From Gnetum montanum (lineage: Eukaryota > Streptophyta > Gnetopsida > Gnetales > Gnetaceae), in NCBI GenBank assembly GCA_015680685.1, contig MNCI01020452.1:163674-227673 (forward strand): DNA of 64,000 nucleotides. Reading direction: 5' to 3'. The number at the start of each line of letters is the position of its first letter. Within the stretch, counting starts at the first letter, position 1. Of this stretch, positions 57,480 through 64,000 are shown one piece after another. The position numbers were made by a program, and so were the translations under genes. The notes beneath the pieces are model-generated. The model was not told where the DNA came from, did no database searches, and saw only the letters and a program-made list of their open reading frames with translations.

Positions 57480-58260
57480 ATTCCTCAGTATAGAAAAACA
57501 AAGCATCTTTCTTTTTTAGCTCTACCAACGGTTTAACAATCTTATATAAGTTCTCAATGAAGCATCAATAATAGCTAGTGTGACCAAGGAATAACCTCAC
57601 ATCTTTGATAGTTTTAGGTTGTTGGGATATTTCTTTGATGACCCTTATTTTTTAGGGTCCAACTTAATCCCTTTTTGTGATATTCTATGCTTCAGTACAA
57701 TGCCCTCTTGGATCATCAGGGGGCTCTTCTACTAGTTAAGCTTTAATTTTATCTCCATACATCTGTTTAACACTTTATATGGTCCAGGACTTTCTTAAAC
57801 ATAGCCCCATAGGTGGAGAAGTCATCCATGAAGACTTCCTTCCTACTACCAATTTGCTATTCAAAGATGCTAAGTACAAGGTGTTGGAATGTTACAAGGG
57901 CATTGCATAGGTTGAAAGGCATCTTTCTATACGCACAAGTCCCCTAGGGACTTATAAATTTGGTTTTGGCTTCATCCTTAGGTGCTATTTGGATTTCGTT
58001 ATAGCCACTATAAAAGTTGTAATAGAAATGCCTTGAAATTGTGTCCAAAACCTAATCCACAAATGTCAAAGAAAAATCATTCTTGAATTTCATCATGTTT
58101 AACATCCTAAAATCAATTTAGACCCTCCATTTCCCACCTTTCTTTAGCACAATCACAAGTGGGCTAACCCACTCACTATTTGTAATGGGATAGAGGAACC
58201 TTGCCTTGAGGAGTTGCTCAATCTCCTCTTTGATGATTTTCTTGAGCTTTTGGTTCAACC
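57480..58260 (-). pseudogene. El-F reverse transcriptase
   Basis: LNQKLKKIIKEEIEQLLKARFLYPITNSEWVSPLVIVLKK is readable over about 58260-58140 in one frame, then IDFRMLNM, then FNLCNALVTFQHLVLSIFE and VFMDDFSTYGAM at about 57838-57805 with an intact FMDD catalytic box. Frameshifts follow. Confidence 0.87.
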
Positions 58261-58399
58261 TTTGCTACAACTGTCATTTTGTTCTAATGAAGATATTTAT
58301 ATAGATTTGATGTTAGCATATCCTTGGGTCAATTCCTATCAACTCATGATATGACCAAGCAAAGCTTGTTGGCCATTCATTGATGACCTCTTGAGTGGA

Positions 58400-58640
58400 G
58401 GTAGGTTCCAAGCTTTGTACATTTCTTATAAGATTAAATTAACACCAAAAAATGAGTCTAGAAGAGCCTTACAATGTTCATTTATGATTATTTTTAGGTA
58501 AATGAGGGGACTCCCAAGATCAAATCTCTTTCTGGGAAGATGGTCAACCTTTATCCAATTCGTAACTACATTGGTCAACATTACAATGTGCACTTTAGGA
58601 GGTGTTTGGTTCAAAGGAATCTCAAAGGACATTGTGGAGG
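58400..58640 (-). pseudogene. El-F protease fragment with internal deletion
   Basis: RFDLGSPLIYLKI and CKALLDSFFGVNLIL remain (the DSG is DSF here). Directly after it the sequence jumps to the RT-entry linker (AWSYHELIGIDPRIC, about 58360-58320), so the second half of the protease and about 400 bp of linker seen in El-C are missing. Confidence 0.75.
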
Positions 58641-61161
58641 AGGAAGGAGAAGAAGTAGTGTCAACAAATACAAGTGTTTATAGGGGCTTAGTAGGATTAT
58701 TGGTTCTAGAAAAAGGTCTTTTTGAGGCTTAGTGTTAGAACCACTAGGCTGGGGGACCAACTATAACTTCACAACCCTTGTGACATTTCTCTATTGTGGC
58801 TAGGCTTGTATTTCACCATGTGTAGATGGAGCAAGTGGAAAAAGAGTTGAGGATTGAGGTGTAAGAGTAGAAGGATGAGGAGGGTAATTAGGAAATAAGG
58901 ACTCCTCCCTTGGAGATAGTGCTCTATAATATTTAAGAGAGGGTAGTAGTGATCCTAGAAAGAAGTGTGACTAGAAGGGTCAAGTGGAGAAATGAATTGC
59001 AAAACATATTACCCATATGGATTTTCCTTATCATAAGGGTATTATTGCCTTGGTGGTGGCATCCCAAATGATTTTGGATGTTGCCACTACTGGTACTACT
59101 CATGAGGTTTAGGTGGAACTCTAGTGGAATAATAGGCCTGTTGGTGGAACTATGTATAGTTGCCTTGATGATAAGGCAACCTCCTAGGTGCTTACTATTT
59201 TGCCAAGTGAGGATTGAAAATGTACACCTTGGATTTCTACAAGTGTGACACAATTGGACAACATCCCATAGGATGTTCATATTGGAAATTGTCACACCGA
59301 TCACCATCTATTTCAGAATCCACAACCTCTTGCACTATAGCAACGTTGCCCATACCCCTCTAATGGGCACATTTAGGTTCCTTCTTTCTCCTTCTATCAT
59401 GAGCACTAGCTCCTTGCTCTTTTTTCTTCTCAATAATCCTTATATCCATTTGAAATTTCTCATCCAAGGAGTCCCACATTTTATCAACCTTGGTTGATAT
59501 TTTAGAAATAGATTTTTGTATCGGTAAGGTTTTTCATTGCACCACTTCATCAAGTGCTGCCTCATCCCCATTATCACAAAATTAGAGCTCCCTTTTGTGA
59601 ATGGAAGGGTCCTAGTTCTAATCCTCTACACTTTCCCTTTTCCTTAGCTCACCTTCTTTCTTAGCCACCTACTTAGTTAGCCTTTAGATTTGATAGAACC
59701 TTAGCTTTGAAAGCCTTCCTTGGGCATAGACCCCAAGAGTTCTCCTTGTTTCTATTTGAAGTCCATCTGTGATATGGTGTAGTTGTTCTCTTTAATAATA
59801 GCCATGGCCTAGGCATTAGTGAAATAGAAAGTAATACCTACTCATGGCTGCATCCAAGGACTCATGTGTGCCTTATTTCCAACCTTGAATCTACCTTTTC
59901 AAGCTAGACACTTAGGAGTATGTCTGATATTTGTAATTAAACAATTCAAGCATTATAGTATATTGTCAGATTAATTTTGGTTCCAAGGACCAATAGCATT
60001 TTTCAATGTCCTTGATGAGTGTCCTAGGGAACAACTTTAGTTTCTACCATTCATTCTCTATGTCCTGTAAGGCACATGCATTGTGAAGGACTTGGAGATG
60101 ATTCTATGGATCAGAATTATATTCCCCTTTAAACTTAGGGATGTTATTCATGTTTAAAAATTTGATCTAGCTATCCTTCACATGCCTTGTTGGTATCCTC
60201 ATAGCCTTCACAATGCTTAGCATGTTTCTAGCAGTAAGTAGAGGCTCATCATAGTCATAATATTCTTTGTGGCCCCTATCATGGCCATGATGCCTATGAT
60301 GATCTCTATTGCCCCTTCTTTCTTTGTGATGGGCCTTCCTTAATTACCCATGCCCCTAGTTTCTATTATTCTGGTGATATCTATGATCATCTCTATCTTC
60401 CTAATCATATCCATCATAGTCTCTTCCCCTATGAATTTGATTAAAGTTGGAAAAAGAAGATGATGAGGATGATAAAGGTGAAGAGGAAGGAGAGCTAACA
60501 CCAGAATGGTGCCTACTATTTCCTCTTCTTTAGCCCCTTCCATAACTACCATGTTTGTCATTATCATGGTACTTATCATTATTCCTACCTTGACCTCCTC
60601 CCTTTGAGGCTTCATGGTCATGGGATTCCTTCTTCCCTATATTAGGGTTATCTACATTGGACTATAGATGTTGATTGATAGTATCCTCATAAAGAGAGGA
60701 GGAGAGAAAATGTATTGGAAAATTCCTAGGAAGAGGTCTTCTCCTTCCTTTTGGCCTAGTAGGAAAAAGGGGTTTGTGAACCATTTTCCTTTTGATGTCT
60801 CATAGCAAGCTTCCATATAGTGATCTTTCTTTCTCTATGCCTTTGTGGGATGATAATCTTAGAAGGCATGATCTTGCACCTTGTACTCAACATTGAGTCT
60901 TGCAATACCCAATCTCATGAGATTGTGGAGTAGCATTACAAGAACTAATTAATTGCGAGGCAACATGATGTTGCCCTCCATGTCCCCCCACTATAGTTAC
61001 TCATCTTGGTGTAAGATGAAAGTGAAATCTAAAGTGTACTCATCCAAATGTGTATAGACCACTTTGCATTATTGTGGCATAGGTGGTTTCAAGCCTTCTT
61101 AACTTGGATTGAAATTGCCCACAGATGATGGCATAGAATCTTCCTTATGCGAAGAAGCCAT
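58641..61161 (-). pseudogene. gag: El-F gag
   Basis: The ATG at 61161 reads MASSHKEDSMPSS. N-terminal domain: FTFILHQDE (about 61030-61000) and GDMEGNIMLP. A Ser-run and an Arg/His/Asp-rich stretch (about 60480-60240: RDYDGYD, RDDHRYHQ, KERRGNRDHHRHHGHDRGHK). Capsid domain: RIPTRHVKDS, FLNMNNIPKFKGEYNSDP, GTHESLDAAMSRYY, HHITDGLQIETRRTLGVYAQGRL (about 60200-59690). Zinc knuckle remnant with FQYEHPMGCCP (59285-59250). Pro/Tyr-rich tail. Many stops. Confidence 0.85.
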
Positions 61162-61289
61162 GTTAGTGTTTAGGAAGTAATGTACATTTTGGAATTATTT
61201 ATTGTATTAATGAATTTATCATTAAGTTATTTATAATATCATTAAGTGATTTTACTAATGTCCTAGATAGCACACATAACTAATTAAAG

Positions 61290-61307
61290 CCCCTCACAAT
61301 GACACCA
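61290..61307 (-). other. El-F primer-binding site, eroded tRNA-Asp type
   Basis: TGGTGTCATTGTGAGGGG, one base from the LTR end; 11 of 18 positions match the usual site, most changes being transitions. Confidence 0.65.
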
Positions 61308-61308
61308 A

Positions 61309-62178
61309 AGATGACTAGCAAGTAGTCCATACACCCAACCATACTAATAATCAGCATTTACTAAGTGATTTGGTCAAATTCCACAAAATTTAGCTTTCTA
61401 AGTATACATTATCTAGGTAGTGAACTTAAGGATGTGATCGTTGTCTTCTGAGTTCCACTTGTGAAGGTACAATGGTATGGTCAAGTGTAACTAAGGCACA
61501 TGCTTTGTATAACTTTTATATTTTACTTTATTTATCCTAAGCATGAAAATAAATTGATTAAATGCTAATCAATTTAGTAACTATCTAATACCTTAAGCTA
61601 ATCGTAACATAAGAATCCATTCCCACCTATCATACACATCCTAAACACTCCTCAACACTACTGGGTTACCAAGCATAAATGCTGCTAGGATTACCAACCG
61701 TTAACGTATGCTCAAGGTGGTTGTACTTATGTGTATTAATTATTTGCATTCAACTAATTAATTAATGTGCATGAATTTAAACTTCATATAGTAAAATATA
61801 TTAAAGTAAACATTATGTAAATTCCAAGATTGCAAGGTTTATCAAGAATTTTGTCTTTATTGTCATTCACAATGAAGTGTCCAAGTACATCAGTGTTCGA
61901 ATAAACATCCATACACTTCTCAACTCCTACTATGGGAACCTAAAAAATGTTCTAATTGTTATGGGAACAACCTTCAAGAGCTTTGCTATGCTACTAAATG
62001 AGTGATGTCATATATGTAGTGGGTGCACGCATTTATATAGACAAGACCAGACACTCCATTGATCCATATGTGTCGATGTAACTTTTCATGTGCCAATGGG
62101 TACATGTCAAAGCATATGCCTCAATGGTGTTTTGTCAATGCATAACCATCAATGCTACTTGACAATGATGATTCATTA
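61309..62178 (-). repeat. El-F 5' LTR
   Basis: 870 bp; outer end TAATGAATCATC at 62178 (TG mutated to TA). It keeps the uninterrupted CACAT site (61497-61501) into which El-G inserted in the sister LTR. TATATAAA box at 62032-62039; CATTGATG/CATTGACA words at 62055-62170. Confidence 0.92.
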
Positions 62179-62449
62179 ACATTAACAATGTTATCTTTGC
62201 AAATAATAAATACCTTAGTATTAGGAAGGTAATACCTGTAGTTCTTATGAGTGAAGACAACACTTAGATAGGATTTCTTTATGTTAGATTATCTAGTTTC
62301 ACAATCAAACAAAGGATGAAATATATAATATATGAAAAGATCAAATCCATCTTCTCATCTTTGAGAGAGTATGATGGATATGAAATGGTTGGATTTGGAA
62401 AGATATAGAAAAAATATATTGATCAAATTATGAAGGATGTAAAACAGGA
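62179..62449 (-). pseudogene. El-E first RNase H, N-terminal part
   Basis: VVFTHKNYRYYLPNTKVFII and CKDNIV (about 62250-62185) match the ATKKLRHYL-type RNase H region. It is cut at 62179 by El-F and continues at 32484. Confidence 0.6.
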
Positions 62450-63500
62450 GTAGTAGTTAAAGCTTCTTTGATGGAATCAAATGCATTTTGATACTCATCC
62501 TATATGAAAAAAATGGATTTTCAAAGCAAGTAAGACAAAGGATGAAGATGGTAGTAGGATTAAAAATGAAATAGCAAATTGGTTGAAGATGACCTTGTAG
62601 AATACACATATCTCAAATATTTCTAGATGATGTAAGATCTAAAATAGCTTTCACATTGTTGAGGTTGATAACTATAACTTCTTAAGATACAAGATAACCT
62701 AATATCTTACCTATAAGTAATCCAAAAATACATTTCTTGGGATTAAGACATAGGTTAAAATTATCACAACAAGTTAAAACTTATTCTAAGTTAGAAGCAT
62801 GATCAATTGGTAAGGTATATTTTATGGTCAAATTGTCAACATAATTGTAACTATTTTAAAAATCATATCATTGAAGATGATAGCCATAAATTGTTAATAA
62901 CTAGCTCCAACATTCTTAAATGAAAAGGGAATGTTAGTGCAATAAAATATTCCCTAAGAGGTCATGAAAGTAGTATATTTCTATGCTTTAGATTTATCTA
63001 GATTTGGTTGTAACTAAAAAATCCATCAATAAAGGATAGAAGAGCATGATGACCTATGGAGTCTATGAGTTGTTCAATATTAAGTAAAGAAAATTCATTC
63101 TTATGAGTAAGCTTGTTAAGGTCTTAAAATTCAAATCATATACAAATGAAACCATTATTTTTGGGAACCATAATCATGTTAGAAACCCAATTAGAATAGT
63201 CAACAAGATAGATGAATCTAACATTATCAAGTTTAGTAATCTCCTAGTTTATAACAAGATCTATGGTAGGATGAAGTTTTCTAACATTTTTTTGACAAGT
63301 TTAGAGCCTTCTTCAAATATAATGTTATGTAAAAATAGCTTTGGGTATAGACCATGCATATTGTTATATCCCCAAGCTAAAGCAATTGAATGCTTTTACA
63401 AAGCTGTTAAGATAGCTTCTCAAATATGTTAAGAGAGAAGAGCACTAAGCTGAAGAGTCTTTTGTTTACCCTTATGGCTTAGTATAGGTAATTCAATCAA
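62450..63500 (-). pseudogene. El-E reverse transcriptase, Tat-like
   Basis: ALAWGYNNMHGLYPKL at the RT entry (about 63390-63340). Catalytic box YVDN (one Asp changed, about 62845), then LTIKYTLPIDHASNLE and LNPKKCIFGLLIGKILGYLVS (about 62740-62680), then the VKAILDLTSSRNI and LQGHLQ region. Same type as El-D. Confidence 0.78.
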
Positions 63501-64000
63501 CTAATCATTCATTAAAATAGGATTCCAATTGAGAAAAGAGAGGTTTGATTGAGATAGAAGTTCATTCTATGTGATGTCTAAAGATAATATAGAAGCTTAA
63601 CCTGATTTTAAATCAAGAAAAGAAAGATTAAAATTCTAACATACTAGGATTTCAGGGTGGCCCAAGATCAAAGATTTAATTAGAGAGTTTAGATAGGAAA
63701 CCATGTTCACTTGGGCTAGAATCAAGAAGGCAAATCAGGCTTTTTTGATTTAAAAAGAAATAACATAAACTATTTAAGTTAAATGATGTCAAAATATTGT
63801 AGACATTAAAACTTCTAGCACATGCATCATTTTCTAAAGTTATAAAAGCAATGAATGAAACCATTTTATCACCAAAGCATTCATTTTCCTTTGAGAATTT
63901 TGAGAAACAATGTATGAGTAAATCATATACAAATAGTAATAGTAGAAGACAAGAGAATAATGGAAACTAATAGCAGCAATAGACAAGAGTCCAAGGGTGG
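63501..64000 (-). other. El-E upstream part, no clear domain
   Basis: Probably the protease-RT linker of El-E by position. Only scattered Tat-like phrases can be read, and no motif is secure. The element continues beyond the window. Confidence 0.35.

Larger units (their letters stand above)
32485..62178 (-). mobile_element. El-F: outer LTR retrotransposon with accessory ORF, split by El-G
   Basis: About 10.9 kb without its guest. From the right: 5' LTR 61309-62178, primer site, gag, protease remnant, RT, RNase H, integrase, pol-end purine motif, U3-like region, accessory ORF, polypurine tract and 3' LTR. The 3' LTR is in two pieces (32485-32677 and 51489-52179) because El-G inserted into it. 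Flanks ATTTT (left) and ACATT (right) agree at 3 of 5 positions, as expected of an old target duplication. The host is the El-E RNase H. Confidence 0.88.

Noticed and set aside
60340-60621. Minus-strand open frame rich in Met/Glu/Ile
   Set aside because: Shifted frame of the Arg/His-rich gag segment of El-F.
1-64000. tRNA, rRNA or snRNA genes
   Set aside because: No cloverleaf with A and B boxes or conserved rRNA core was seen by eye. The only tRNA-related sequences are the primer-binding sites.

Overview
The window is nuclear repeat DNA from a land plant, most likely a large-genome seed plant. I found no host gene, tRNA or rRNA. Almost everything recognisable is decayed Ty3/gypsy-type LTR retrotransposon. 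The sequence is AT-rich, reading frames are full of stops at positions where relatives have Gln, Trp or Arg codons, and primer-binding sites match the plant tRNA-Asp type. A gymnosperm-like genome fits this old, uncleared nesting, but the species cannot be fixed from the sequence.

Element names used below: El-A, gag-protease fragment (+, 849-3600). El-B, Tat-like gag (+, about 3620-5900). El-C, complete element (+, 11566-21477). El-D, Tat-like pol (+, about 23700-27083). El-E, Tat-like pol (-, 30580-32484 and 62179-64000). El-F (-, 32485-62178, outer). El-G (-, 32678-51488, inside El-F). El-H (-, 41143-49872, inside El-G).

Left part (1-30500), mainly + strand: an LTR end on the - strand (1-301); El-A running abruptly into El-B near 3600; an antisense decayed accessory ORF (about 6090-9560); a hairpin-rich repeat region split by El-C; then El-D; then a second hairpin-rich region with a strict 50-bp tandem array (28411-28765) and a longer diverged tandem repeat (about 29590-30250). 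El-C has 842/841-bp LTRs, a 5-bp AATTC target duplication, a tRNA-Asp-type primer site, and gag, protease, RT, RNase H and integrase in order.

Right part (30500-64000), all - strand: four nested elements. El-E was split in its RNase H by El-F. The 3' LTR of El-F was split by El-G (target duplication CACAT, with the intact site present in the other El-F LTR). The gag of El-G was split by El-H (target duplication CTTCC). El-A, El-C, El-F, El-G and El-H share one gag type, one gag start and one primer site and form one superfamily close to the plant non-chromovirus (Athila/Tat) side. El-B, El-D and El-E look like a separate Tat lineage with a second, archaeal-type RNase H in pol.

Most interesting: (1) El-H has gag but no pol, and El-H and El-F carry a large accessory ORF (N-terminal plant-transposon-like domain plus long coiled coils) downstream of the gag/pol position. 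(2) In both, a TATA box and a cluster of short repeats like that element's own LTR U3 lie about 0.45-0.5 kb before this ORF, suggesting an internal promoter. (3) A polypurine-tract-like motif TTAGTTGTGGGGGA recurs just after the coding region as well as at the 3' LTR. (4) Non-coding 3' blocks are conserved between elements. All coordinates of decayed domains are approximate unless LTR ends, target duplications, primer sites or tandem periods are given.
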